Below are positions 32,992 to 42,396 of a stretch of DNA of 64,000 nt, piece by piece. Every line of letters starts with the position of its first letter. Position 1 is the first letter of the stretch. This DNA is from Euleptes europaea (Eukaryota; Chordata; Lepidosauria; Squamata; Sphaerodactylidae), in contig NC_079320.1 in assembly GCF_029931775.1 (NCBI RefSeq), positions 43,007,521 through 43,071,520 on the forward strand, given 5' to 3'. Below the pieces are notes generated by a model that saw nothing but the letters and a program-made list of their open reading frames with translations, ran no database searches and was not told the origin of the DNA. The translations under genes and the position numbers were made by a program.

Positions 32992-33628
32992 AACACATGA
33001 AGCTGCCTCATACTGAATCAGACTATCAAGGTCCATCAAAGTCAATATTGTCTACTCAGACCGGCAGCGGCTCTCCAGGGTCTCAGGCAGAGGTCCTTCA
33101 CATCATCTACCTGCCTAGTCCCTTTAACTGGAGATGCCTGGGACTGAACCTGGGACCTTCTGCATGCCAGGCAGATGCTCTACCACTGAGCCACAGCCCC
33201 TCCCCACGGCTCTCCAGGGTCTCAGGCAGAGGTCTTTCACATCACCTACTTGCCTAGCCACTTTAATTAGAGATGCCTGGGATTGAACCTGGGACCTTCT
33301 GCATGCCAAGCAGATGCTCTACAAACTGAGCCACAGCCCCTCTCCATGGCTTTCCAGGGTCTCAGGCAGAGGTCCTTCACATCACCTACCTGCCTAGTCC
33401 CTTTAACTGGAGATGCCAGGGATTGAACCTGGGACCTTCTGCGTGCCAAGCAGATGTTCTACCACTGAGCCACAGCCCCTCCCCACGGCTTTCCAGGGTC
33501 TCAGGCAAAGGTCTTTCACATCTCCTACTTGCCTAGCCACTTTAATTAGAGATGCCTGGGATTGAACCTGGGACCTTCTGCGTGCCAAGCAGATGCTCTA
33601 CAAACTGAACCACGGCTCCTCCCCTTAT
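32992..33628 (-). mobile_element. tRNA-derived SINE with four tandem heads (A-B-A-B)
   Basis: On the minus strand one tail (GATTCAGTATGAGGCAGCTT-CATGTGTTC) follows four tRNA-like heads. CTCTCCAGGG or CTTTCCAGGG starts at 33071, 33210, 33350 and 33489, a period of 139-140 bp. Units 1 and 3 share TCCCTTTAACTGGAGATGCC and TACCACTGAGCCAC; units 2 and 4 share CACTTTAATTAGAGATGCC and CTACAAACTGARCCAC. Each has a B box like GGTTCAATCCC. Confidence 0.85.
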
Positions 33629-34979
33629 TGTGGAAGGGATGACTGCCCTTAAAAAAAACCCCCATATTTCCCTCGCCTTACAAAACCAACAGCAGGGCGA
33701 CCCCCACCCCACCCCATTTCTACACACTATTTTGCATAATGGGAACTAGAAAGACTTGGGCTGCAAGCTTAAGCAGGCTTTTTATGGAAGTAAAATGGAA
33801 GTAAAATTCCGTGAAAAGTAAGTATGAGGACACGTTGTGGGGGTTGAAATTTCATGTTTTTCCAAGATTGGGTAAGAAGCCTATGATGGTGCAAGAAATG
33901 AATGTTGGGGTGCTCCTGCTGTAAGCTCAGGAGACCCAGTGTTGACTTTCAAATGTTTTTCCTTGGTTTTTCTGATTTTATCATGGCAGGTAAACACGCA
34001 CAGTGCTTAGTATACTTGGAAAATAACATACAAAACAGGAACAATTGCTTTCATTATGTTTGCATAGTGATAGTAAAAGTGGTGCGTGTCAAGCCACTGC
34101 AAACCACTCCATCTGTGGACTTCAGAGCAGGACTTTTCCTTCTTTGAACCCTCCAATGTTTTGTTTTTGGGGCATCAGTGGGCCCTGAGGAAGTGCGTAG
34201 GGGGCATCATGGGGGTCTTCAGTGGGAATCAGTGGAAATCCTTGCCCCTTCTTCCACAAGTAGAATTGCTGTACAATTGAAGAAACGGCATGGTTGGATA
34301 TGTGCCAGTACTTCCAAAAGCACTCTGGCAGTATTTCGGTGGTTCGCCTACCCCAACTTTATGTGACTAATTCCTTTGCAGGCCAAATAACTGCTTTTAT
34401 AGCTGTGGATTGCTTGTGCAATCCTTGAATTCACTTTGCCACTCGTTTTTCTGGATGCTGGAGAGCCAGGAACAGTACATACTAAATTGCTTCATAACCT
34501 ATTTATGACAACTGCATGTAAGGGATTAGAAGCAATAAAGCTGCATTATCAGCTGGCAATTGTTAAAGGGTTTGCCCTCTCTGACTCACACATGGGGCTG
34601 GGCTCAACTGTTGTTCTGCCAAAGCCATTGATATATTATCTGAAAGAGTGTGGCTGGATTTGTGTCTAACATGTATAGAAGGAAATATTGCTACAATAAA
34701 TTTTTTTGTCTAAACAGTTCTGACTTCAGTTATCAGGCAGTGCCATCTTCATAACTGTGCTGACCACTTTTAAGTTACAGCATTAACTGCTGTTCTATTT
34801 AGAAGTTGATTAAAGTATCTATAGACCTGTTTCCTCAGGCAAATATTCTATAGTGTTTTCGTTTCTTTCTCTGTCTCTCTCTCATAGAAAGGTTCTGATT
34901 TGTTGATAGTTCACATGACATCTCTGTATCTGACCTTGTAGTTAGCATAGTGGAATATTACATTTGCTGCTGTATGTGT
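33629..34979 (+). other. Intronic DNA, little recognised
   Basis: No gene or well-bounded repeat seen. Confidence 0.5.
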
Positions 34980-34987
34980 CCCTATTG

Positions 34988-35699
34988 CAGTGGTGGGGAA
35001 CGTCAGGCCCGGGGGCCATTTAAGGCCCGCGAAATCATTCGGTCTGGCCCTTTGTGGGTCCTGTCAGATCTCTAGCTCAGAAGGCTCTAAGACTAGTGAT
35101 CCGCCCCCTCCCGCGGACAGGAATAGCCTCTATTCAAGGCGGATGTGAGTTTGTTTTGCCGAGAAAAGGAACGTTTTCCCCCCTTACAGAAGAGTCATTA
35201 GCTATGGAGCTGCTAGGACCTCCCAAGAAACTGTGTTAGCCCTTTCCCACCCGGGCCATGGAGAAACGTATTCCCTCTGTACTACAAGAGTGCTGGGTGC
35301 AGAAGTGGAGACAATGGAGGAGTTAAAGGGGGCAGGGCCAGAATGTGTGGGGGGCGGGCGAGTTCTTAGCCAGTGTGTCTTCATTTCATCCCTGCAGGTG
35401 GAGGTAGCAGGAGCTGGCTGTAGAATCCGGCCGCGACCATGCGGAGCAGGAGCAACTCTGGCATGCTGCTGGATGGCTACGCCCTGCTGGTGCAACAGAC
35501 CATCCTGTGCCATCAGGTGGGCGAGTGTGCCACCGGTTGGATGCCTGCCTGCTTGCCTGTGCAGGGGGGGGGTCATCTGGGGCAGCTGGCTGCTTGGGGC
35601 TTGGTCGGCTAATTTTTAAGTTGATAATTTTGTATGGCCCGCGAATGATATTATAAATATCCAAATGGCCCTTGGCGGAAAAAAGGTTCCCCACCCCTG
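34988..35699 (+). mobile_element. hAT element carrying a captured PHKA first exon
   Basis: 712 bp. Ends CAGTGGTGGGGAACGTCAGG and GGTTCCCCACCCCTG; perfect 8-bp target duplication CCCTATTG at 34980-34987 and 35700-35707. It aligns with the reverse complement of 24628-25084 on both sides of an extra segment of roughly 35367-35618. That segment contains a 26-codon exon matching phosphorylase-kinase alpha, 70 bp of sequence before its ATG, its donor site and about 100 bp of following GC-rich sequence. No transposase is present, so it must move with help from an autonomous relative. Confidence 0.92.
35439..35516 (+). pseudogene. Captured first exon of a phosphorylase b kinase alpha subunit (PHKA1/2-like)
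   Basis: Starts M-R-S-R-S-N-S-G and ends [10 protein letters not shown], exactly at CAG|GTGGGC. By recall, human PHKA1 exon 1 encodes the same 26 residues except three (V to M, R to L, R to L at positions 9, 10 and 16), and ends at the same residue and splice phase. The alpha subunit regulates the kinase that activates glycogen phosphorylase. The H in L-C-H-Q favours PHKA1 over PHKA2 (which has Y in human). Here it is a stray exon with no exon 2, inside a transposon, in sense orientation within ARHGAP10 intron 1. If it were used as an alternative first exon its phase (0) would not fit ARHGAP10 exon 2 (needs phase 1). Confidence 0.93.
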
Positions 35700-35984
35700 C
35701 CCTATTGGTTAATACAGCTAGTAATATAGTAATGTAAAATACTTTAAAATTAATTCTTGCATCTTTAGTTTGTAGGCAGAAACAGAAAAAAGCTGTTTCT
35801 TGGAGTTCTCGTTTGTTGACATGCAGACAGTACTAATCACATTGATGGTTCAATGTTTTGCTACTTTTCTCTTTTGTTGTGTAGTAGTGCCAGTGTTGCC
35901 TATAGGTTTTGGCGTTTCTGGGTAAGTTCCACAGGGCAGTGCTGGTTAGACCCATCTGTCGTACATTTGAGGAGGGAAGGCAGC

Positions 35985-36188
35985 ATGGCACAGCCCGATC
36001 TCGTCAGATCTCGTAAGCTAAGCAGGGTCAGTCCTGGTTAGTATTTGGATGGGAGATCACCATGGAGTACTAGGGTTGCTATGCAGAGGAAGGCACTGGC
36101 AAACCACCTCTGTTATTCTCTTGCCTTGAAAACCCCATAAGAAGGGGTCACCGTGAATCAGCTGCGACTTAACGGCATTTTACACACA
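35985..36188 (+). mobile_element. 5S-rRNA-derived SINE, near full length
   Basis: The head CCCGATCTCGTCAGATCTCG-TAAGCTAAGCAGGGTCAGTC and TTAGTATTTGGATGGGAGATC is plainly the internal promoter part of 5S rRNA. It is followed by GAGGAAGGCACTGGCAAACC and the BovB-like tail GTGAATCAGCTGCGACTTAA-CGGCATTTTACACACA. Best plus-strand copy of this SINE family in the window. Resembles the SINE described as 5S-Sauria in lizards (from memory). Confidence 0.85.
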
Positions 36189-36861
36189 TGTGCATAGTAC
36201 ATTCGACATCCTATAGGAATTTGTGTCAGCACTATATGGCATTTAGGACTAGGGCTGGGACCATGATGACTTTCCAAGGACAGAGCTACTGGCTGCTTTC
36301 TGCTGCGTTTAATGTTCATCAATGTGTGTGTGGTCAGAGGGCAGGACTGCAGCTGCCACTAAGTGCAGGTCAGGTGGCCCAAGCAGCCTCTTGGTTCCAT
36401 AAAACCTCTGACTTTGGCCTGGCTCCTCAGTCAGAACTACTTGAGTAAACATCAGTTTCCTCTTAGATTGCCTATCCTTGCTTATACATATGTTGTACCA
36501 GCTTGCTGGCTCAGGTGCTATCTGCTTTTCTGCCAACTCTGATAGTCACAAAGTAACATGCTTTGCTTTGTCTGAAGGTCAAGATGTCCATCTTACAAAA
36601 ATGCAGATGGAAAATATAATAAATGTATTTACACACTGTTGTTCTTCATGTGTATAGATCAATGTAAATCAGTTTATTTTTAATGCTTTGTGTGATTTGT
36701 GTGTGTCGAGCAGAGTTTGTTCTCCCTCACTGTTTTGGACACCAGGAAGAATTTTAAAATTTAGCTTGTGGTTCTGGGGCTTCCCCCGCCACCCAGAAAA
36801 ATGAATGCCCTGTGTGCATATGTATCCCTTTTCTCTCTGTATATAAAGGGACTATTTCTCG

Positions 36862-36984
36862 GCTCAGAGGAACAAAGGGCATCTTCAAGATGGGTGTTTC
36901 CTTTTCCTCTTAGCTCGGGAGGCAGGAATTAATATTTAAATTTTTCCTTGGCTTCTGAGGGTAAACGCCCCCTACAGCCAGTTC
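36862..36984 (+). repeat. DIRS1-like left inverted terminal repeat
   Basis: About 123 bp that pair with 42397-42518. Includes the near-palindrome CATCTTCAAGATG. Followed by the leader before the first frame. Confidence 0.92.
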
Positions 36985-37195
36985 TACTTCCTGCCTTGAT
37001 CGGGAGAGCAGCCTTCGCAGCTCTCAGCTACAAGGAATAGAAAATCCAAGCCCTTCTTACTATTCTTATCTAAATACTATTCTCTACTTACTTATCTCTT
37101 AACTATTCTTATTCTTCTATTCTGTCCTATTATAAAAGGGGAAATAGGGGAATAATCTTCTCTAATACTAACGGGCCCCTTCCCGCCAAAACAAA

Positions 37196-39154
37196 ATGGC
37201 GGATCGGCAAGAGGACAATTATATTGCCTCAACCGATTTGGACCCGAGTTTATTAACAGCCATGCCTCATATATCGGAGGCAATCGAACCCTCTACCAGT
37301 CAACAAGTTGACTCGAGGGTCAAAACAAAGAAAAAGGGCACAACAAACGGCGGAGGCAAGCGCAAAAGAGCCGACTCGGCCGGTAATAAACGCGCCAAAC
37401 GCCTAATTGACGCCGCCCGAACTACAGCCGCGCCGCAACGAAACGAACGAAAGTACGCAGCGGCAGGCGGCTCGGAGACTTCAGCGGCGCTAGCCGCTCC
37501 CTCCGTAAAGCATTCTCAGGGGACGCATGTCGAGGCTGGCGGCTCGCCATTAGCCTTTGCCGCTCCGACTACAGGTATGGAGACCTCAGCGGCACCAACT
37601 GCCCCTCCGCCCCCGCGAACGCTCTGGGGACAGGGACAGGAGGCTCGCGGCTCGCCTTTGCCTCCTGATGCTTCGTCCGTAGGCGGCTCGCCTTTTCTGC
37701 ACGGACAAGAAGCTGCAGCGGAGACACCGGCCACCGGTAGGATCTCCTTTCCCCCATTACAAGAGGGCGGGTTAGCCTTTCTCAGGTCGGAACTCTCCTC
37801 GCTCATCAGGGACGCCTTCACAGAAGGCTTAAGAGCGGCTCAACCCCCTCCCATGCCATTTTACCCCCAGCCTTTCACAGCCCAAGGAATACAAACGGCC
37901 CAGTTCCTTCCAGCCCAGGGAACTCAGCCGACCCAGACCTATTCCAACATGGGACCCCAGATGCAACAGACAAATGTTGGCAATGAGGCTAGTACTTCTT
38001 ATGGGGATGGCAGATGGCCCACTAAAGCGGCCCTAAAGGACAACTCTGTACAACAGACTATGCAAGGGGAGGAGGGGGATGATTCTATCTCCTCAGCAGG
38101 AGGAGACAAATATGAAAAGGAAGAAGGAGAATTTAGTTCCGACGGGGAAGATATTACTGAACAGCCTAAACAATCAAGAGTATTTAACACAGAGGAATTT
38201 CCTCTTTTATTAACAAAAACTCTGGCAGCTCTTGATCTCTCAGATGACACTGAATCATCAAACCCTCAGACAAAAAAGGGAACAAGAGAGTTTTTTCATA
38301 TGCATGACACTCCTGATAAAGTTGTGCCAGTACCAGAATATTTTTTATCACTCATGAAGTCAGAGTGGGAGAAACCCATGGCTTCCAAACAATGGCCTAT
38401 ACTCTCAAAAAAGTTTTATAACTTAGATCAGAACACCTCAGAAATTCTCAAAGCTCCCCCGGTGGAAGCACCGGTCACTGCACTACATACATCAGATCTA
38501 GTTACTGAGGAAGGACAGGCCATGATCAGGGATCCTGCCGATAGAAAGGCAGAGTTAGCCTGCAAAAAATCACACGAGGCCTCTGCACTGGCAATTAAAG
38601 CATCAGTGACATCAGCACTGGTATCCAGAGCAGCAATAATCTGGGCCAGAAAATTGACACAACTCATTCCCCAGGAGGAAAAGCAGGCATGCGAAGGAGT
38701 GTCCAGACTTCTGAGAGCAGTATCCTTCCTGGCTGATTCAACCTTAGACACCATGACATATGCGGCTAGGGCCATGGCCACCACAGCAGCTGCTAGAAGA
38801 GCACTTTGGCTGCGCCCATGGCAAGTGGAGCACCGATCTAAATCGGTTTTAATGGGTTACCCCTACCAAGGGAAACGATTGTTCGGAGATAAATTGGACC
38901 TCATATTAGTCGAGACAAAGGACAAAAAGAAAGCCTTACCTAAGAGCCTGCACAGAGAATCCAAGAATTTCTCAAATTCCACTACATTTCGATCATATCA
39001 TACACTTCAAAGATATAGACCTGACCAACGTAGAAACAATTGGAATCAGAACCGTAACTCCTTTCGGAGAGGAGGAAAGTTCTCAAGAGGTGCAAAATTG
39101 TCCACATTTCAGAGCGACAAAGGGAATAAACCCGGTCGCCAAACAAAACAATGA
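37196..39154 (+). CDS. DIRS1-like element, gag-like frame (652 aa)
   Basis: First frame of the element. The N-terminal third is rich in K, R, A and G with a basic patch near residues 42-70, the middle is rich in P, Q and acidic residues, and the C-terminal third is more structured, with an R/N-rich end. I see no zinc knuckle, which agrees with DIRS gag-like proteins. Its end overlaps the start of the next frame by 65 bp. Assigned by position and composition, not by a strong motif. Confidence 0.75.
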   Translation: MADRQEDNYIASTDLDPSLLTAMPHISEAIEPSTSQQVDSRVKTKKKGTTNGGGKRKRADSAGNKRAKRLIDAARTTAAPQRNERKYAAAGGSETSAALAAPSVKHSQGTHVEAGGSPLAFAAPTTGMETSAAPTAPPPPRTLWGQGQEARGSPLPPDASSVGGSPFLHGQEAAAETPATGRISFPPLQEGGLAFLRSELSSLIRDAFTEGLRAAQPPPMPFYPQPFTAQGIQTAQFLPAQGTQPTQTYSNMGPQMQQTNVGNEASTSYGDGRWPTKAALKDNSVQQTMQGEEGDDSISSAGGDKYEKEEGEFSSDGEDITEQPKQSRVFNTEEFPLLLTKTLAALDLSDDTESSNPQTKKGTREFFHMHDTPDKVVPVPEYFLSLMKSEWEKPMASKQWPILSKKFYNLDQNTSEILKAPPVEAPVTALHTSDLVTEEGQAMIRDPADRKAELACKKSHEASALAIKASVTSALVSRAAIIWARKLTQLIPQEEKQACEGVSRLLRAVSFLADSTLDTMTYAARAMATTAAARRALWLRPWQVEHRSKSVLMGYPYQGKRLFGDKLDLILVETKDKKKALPKSLHRESKNFSNSTTFRSYHTLQRYRPDQRRNNWNQNRNSFRRGGKFSRGAKLSTFQSDKGNKPGRQTKQ

Positions 39155-41051
39155 CTCTGCAATTCAGCCTGTGGGAGGAAGGCTAAATCTGTTTCACCCA
39201 CAATGGTCAACCTCCCAGCCGGACCAGTGGGTACTAAACATAATAACACAGGGATACAAAATAGAATTTTCCCACATTCCACCAAACACACTGGTGACAT
39301 CACCAACATCCAAAAACATAGACAAACTTCGGAGAACATCAGCAGCCATCCAACACCTGATGGAAATAAATGCAATAGAAGCAGTGCCTCTATTGGAACG
39401 CTCATTGGGAATCTATTCAGTATTCTTCACTGTTCCCAAAAAAGATGGAGGATGGAGGGCCATCCTAGACTTGAAGTTTCTGAACAGATTTATCCCACTG
39501 AGACGTTTCAGAATGGAAACACTGAAGTCAGTTACAGAGGCATTACGGCCAATGGACTTCCTAACGTCCATCGATCTCACCGAAGCTTACTTACATATAC
39601 TCATATACCCACAACATCGGCGCTTTCTGAGATTTCTATACCAGGGAATGCACTACCAGTTCAGAGCCCTCCCCTTCGGGTTGACGTCTGCCCCAAGGGT
39701 ATTTACCAAAGTCCTGGTCACTCTGGTGGCAAATCTACGCAGAAAGGGCATAAGAATACACCCTTATCTAGACGACATACTGGTGTGCGCAGACTCAGAA
39801 CAACAAAGCGTACGACACACAAATCTAGTAATAGAAACATTGACAACACACGGATTCTTAATCAACTACAAAAAGAGCAAGTTGACTCCTTCCCAAAGAC
39901 TGACACACCTTGGGGTAGAAATAGACACAAGACAAAACATGCTGTTTCTCACTGGGGAAAAAGTCAAACTCATATCTTCTCTAGCAAGAAAAACCTACAT
40001 TACACAGGTATCCAAACTCATGTCACTTGCAAAACTACAGGGTCACATGGTAGCTTGCATCCCTACAATTCAATGGGCACGTCTACATGCGAGGCCCCTA
40101 CAATGGCTACTCAGACCTTACCAAAGAGACATTCAAAAGAAAAGGGACCTAAACATTCTCCTCTCCAAGGAAGCCAAAAACAGTCTGATATGGTGGTCAG
40201 ACCAAAACAACCTAACAAAGGGACTCAGATTCATTCTACCCGTTCCGGAACAGATATACACAGACGCTTGCACGACAGGCTGGGGGGCGACATTCCAAGA
40301 ACACATAGCCCAGGGCACCTGGACCCCCCAAGAACAAAAGTTACACATAAACGCTCTCGAAATCAGAGCGGTACACAAAGCCCTTCAGAGCTTCGGACAA
40401 CAAGTTCAAGGGAAAGACATATTAATCAGGACAGACAATGTGGCCGCGAAGGCACATTTAAACAAGCAGGGGGGATCCAGATCTTCAATACTTCACAAGG
40501 AAGTAATGCCGATTTTACAGTGGGCGGAGACCAATCTAGCGTCAATCACAGCAGAACACATTCAGGGATCCACCAATGTGCAGGCAGATTGGCTCAGCAG
40601 GGAGACAATCAACGAAGCGGAATGGTCGCTACATCCAGACATATTCCAATTAATTACACAGAAATTTGGAACACCAATAGTGGATCTATTTGCCAACAGC
40701 TTAAACCACCAGATACCACGTTACTATTCCAGGTACACACAAGCGGGGGCGGAACAAACGGACGCACTAACAGCGAACTGGCCCAAGGGAATGTTATACG
40801 CCTTCCCACCTCTGCCACTCATCCCAAGAGTGCTGAGGAGGATAAGAATGCTGAAGGCACACGTATTGTTCATAGCCCCGTATTGGCCCAGACGACCATG
40901 GTTCCCTACATTGATACAAATGTCAAACAACAACCTCTGGAGACTTCCAGACAGACCAGATCTACTGATTCAGGGCCCAGTTTGCCATCCCGACCCAGGA
41001 TGGTACAAAATGACCGTGTGGGTATTGAACGCAGGAGACTGCATAAATTAG
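39090..41051 (+). CDS. DIRS1-like element, reverse transcriptase / RNase H / methyltransferase-like frame (653 aa)
   Basis: Reverse transcriptase core near residues 95-330, with K-K-D-G-G-W-R near 118 and the Y-L-D-D catalytic box near 225. RNase H near 385-510, with Y-T-D-A-C and later R-T-D-N. The last part, with V-D-L-F-A-N-S near 530 and Y-A-F-P-P-L-P-L-I and F-I-A-P-Y-W-P further on, matches the DAM-like methyltransferase domain described in DIRS1-group elements. It begins 65 bp inside the end of the gag-like frame. Confidence 0.9.
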   Translation: MQNCPHFRATKGINPVAKQNNDSAIQPVGGRLNLFHPQWSTSQPDQWVLNIITQGYKIEFSHIPPNTLVTSPTSKNIDKLRRTSAAIQHLMEINAIEAVPLLERSLGIYSVFFTVPKKDGGWRAILDLKFLNRFIPLRRFRMETLKSVTEALRPMDFLTSIDLTEAYLHILIYPQHRRFLRFLYQGMHYQFRALPFGLTSAPRVFTKVLVTLVANLRRKGIRIHPYLDDILVCADSEQQSVRHTNLVIETLTTHGFLINYKKSKLTPSQRLTHLGVEIDTRQNMLFLTGEKVKLISSLARKTYITQVSKLMSLAKLQGHMVACIPTIQWARLHARPLQWLLRPYQRDIQKKRDLNILLSKEAKNSLIWWSDQNNLTKGLRFILPVPEQIYTDACTTGWGATFQEHIAQGTWTPQEQKLHINALEIRAVHKALQSFGQQVQGKDILIRTDNVAAKAHLNKQGGSRSSILHKEVMPILQWAETNLASITAEHIQGSTNVQADWLSRETINEAEWSLHPDIFQLITQKFGTPIVDLFANSLNHQIPRYYSRYTQAGAEQTDALTANWPKGMLYAFPPLPLIPRVLRRIRMLKAHVLFIAPYWPRRPWFPTLIQMSNNNLWRLPDRPDLLIQGPVCHPDPGWYKMTVWVLNAGDCIN

Positions 41052-42073
41052 GGTATACTGAAGACATAGTCAACACTATCCAGGCCGCACGCAGACCTTC
41101 CACACAGAGAATCTATAATTCAACCTGGAAAGCCTTCACTAGGTGGTGCAGGCGCAAAAACATCAATCCACTCAAACCTCACACACTGGGTATACTGACC
41201 TTTATCCAAGAAGGTCACAGACTCGGCTTGGCTACTTCAACGCTAAAAAGGCAGTTAGCTTCCATAGCCACCATAGTCCCTCGAGTGGCGGGCTATAGAG
41301 TAACCAGACACCCCCACATAAAATCCTTCCTTAGGGGTTTGACTCTTACAGCTCCACCTGTTAAGCACAGGTTTCCCACCTGGAGCTTACATACAGTACT
41401 AACAGCTCTCACGAAGCCACCATTCGAACCTCTTGCAAAGGTCGGTTTAAAATGGGTGAGAATGAAGGTTCTCTTTCTAACGGCTATAACTTCAGCACGT
41501 AGGATATCAGAGATAGGGGCACTATCAACTCGCCCAGGTCTCATCATATTCCACAAGGACAAAGTAGTCCTCAGACACGATCATTCGTTCATACCTAAAT
41601 GCAACACAAAGTTCCATAGAGAACAAGACATAGTCCTACCGTCATTCTGTCCCAATCCAAGAACACCTGTAGAAAAGACATGGCACTCACTAGATCTGCG
41701 TAGAGCACTCCATGTATACATATCCAGAACTGAAAGTATCAGAACATCTGACTCATTATTTGTTAATATTTCCCAACCAAAGCAGGGAAAACCCATGTCG
41801 AAAGCATCAATCAGCCGTACCATCTCCACATGCATAAAGACAGCTTACAAGGAAAGCAAACTACCAGTACCAGGAGGCATAACTGCCCATTCGGTTAGAA
41901 GCATGGCCACCTCGACAGCCTTCGATAGACAGGCTCCCTTAGAAGAAATTTGTAAGGCAGCCACATGGTCATCTGTGTCTACCTTTGTAAGACACTACAA
42001 ATTAAACCTTTACTCGTCCGCAGACGCCGCATTCGGCAGACGAGTACTGCAAAGCATTTTGAAGGACGTCTAA
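39203..42073 (+). CDS. DIRS1-like element, tyrosine recombinase frame (recombinase in the last third)
   Basis: The recombinase domain occupies about 41030-42073. A SAM-like N-terminal helical part (P-S-T-Q-R-I-Y-N-S-T-W) is followed by the catalytic core, with R in S-A-R-R-I-S-E-I, then H-S-V-R and the tyrosine near H-Y-K-L-N-L-Y. The frame is open all the way back to 39203 across the reverse transcriptase frame. DIRS elements are known for such overlaps, and the upstream part has no domain that I recognise, so the translated start of the recombinase is unknown. Confidence 0.85.
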   Translation: MVNLPAGPVGTKHNNTGIQNRIFPHSTKHTGDITNIQKHRQTSENISSHPTPDGNKCNRSSASIGTLIGNLFSILHCSQKRWRMEGHPRLEVSEQIYPTETFQNGNTEVSYRGITANGLPNVHRSHRSLLTYTHIPTTSALSEISIPGNALPVQSPPLRVDVCPKGIYQSPGHSGGKSTQKGHKNTPLSRRHTGVRRLRTTKRTTHKSSNRNIDNTRILNQLQKEQVDSFPKTDTPWGRNRHKTKHAVSHWGKSQTHIFSSKKNLHYTGIQTHVTCKTTGSHGSLHPYNSMGTSTCEAPTMATQTLPKRHSKEKGPKHSPLQGSQKQSDMVVRPKQPNKGTQIHSTRSGTDIHRRLHDRLGGDIPRTHSPGHLDPPRTKVTHKRSRNQSGTQSPSELRTTSSRERHINQDRQCGREGTFKQAGGIQIFNTSQGSNADFTVGGDQSSVNHSRTHSGIHQCAGRLAQQGDNQRSGMVATSRHIPINYTEIWNTNSGSICQQLKPPDTTLLFQVHTSGGGTNGRTNSELAQGNVIRLPTSATHPKSAEEDKNAEGTRIVHSPVLAQTTMVPYIDTNVKQQPLETSRQTRSTDSGPSLPSRPRMVQNDRVGIERRRLHKLGYTEDIVNTIQAARRPSTQRIYNSTWKAFTRWCRRKNINPLKPHTLGILTFIQEGHRLGLATSTLKRQLASIATIVPRVAGYRVTRHPHIKSFLRGLTLTAPPVKHRFPTWSLHTVLTALTKPPFEPLAKVGLKWVRMKVLFLTAITSARRISEIGALSTRPGLIIFHKDKVVLRHDHSFIPKCNTKFHREQDIVLPSFCPNPRTPVEKTWHSLDLRRALHVYISRTESIRTSDSLFVNISQPKQGKPMSKASISRTISTCIKTAYKESKLPVPGGITAHSVRSMATSTAFDRQAPLEEICKAATWSSVSTFVRHYKLNLYSSADAAFGRRVLQSILKDV

Positions 42074-42104
42074 CCCTCCCAGGGCAGGGACAGCTCTTGT
42101 ATGT

Positions 42105-42201
42105 CCCATCTTGAAGATGCCCTTTGTTCCTCTGAGCCGAGAAAGAGCCTTGGCTACTTACCGTGAAGGCTTCTTCTGCTCAGAGGGACAAAGGGCATCT
42201 T
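42105..42201 (+). repeat. DIRS1-like internal complementary region
   Basis: The left half is the complement of the left outer terminus and the right half the complement of the right outer terminus, fused at GAGAAAGAGCC. In the DIRS model this region templates the joining of the ends into a circular intermediate. Confidence 0.9.
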
Positions 42202-42396
42202 GCCCTCCCAGACGTCTATTGCATGTTGTATCTAGTTTGTCAGTTGTTTACGATTACAGTTCACTGAAAGAATAGTTCTTTTTTCTAACCTTTCCTACTT
42301 ATAAAGTCCAGGAGGTTTTAGAATACAGTTCAATGACATATATGCTGTTTGTTAACAATTTTTTCTCACTAATCTTATATGGCTTGGAAAGTTTTA

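Noticed and set aside
35202-35619. Whole 128-aa frame across the PHKA-carrying hAT as a protein
   Set aside because: It is in a different phase from the PHKA exon and runs through non-coding transposon sequence.
39203-41030. N-terminal 600 codons of the recombinase frame as a separate protein
   Set aside because: Composition is what one expects of the overlapped reverse transcriptase frame read in another phase; no domain recognised.
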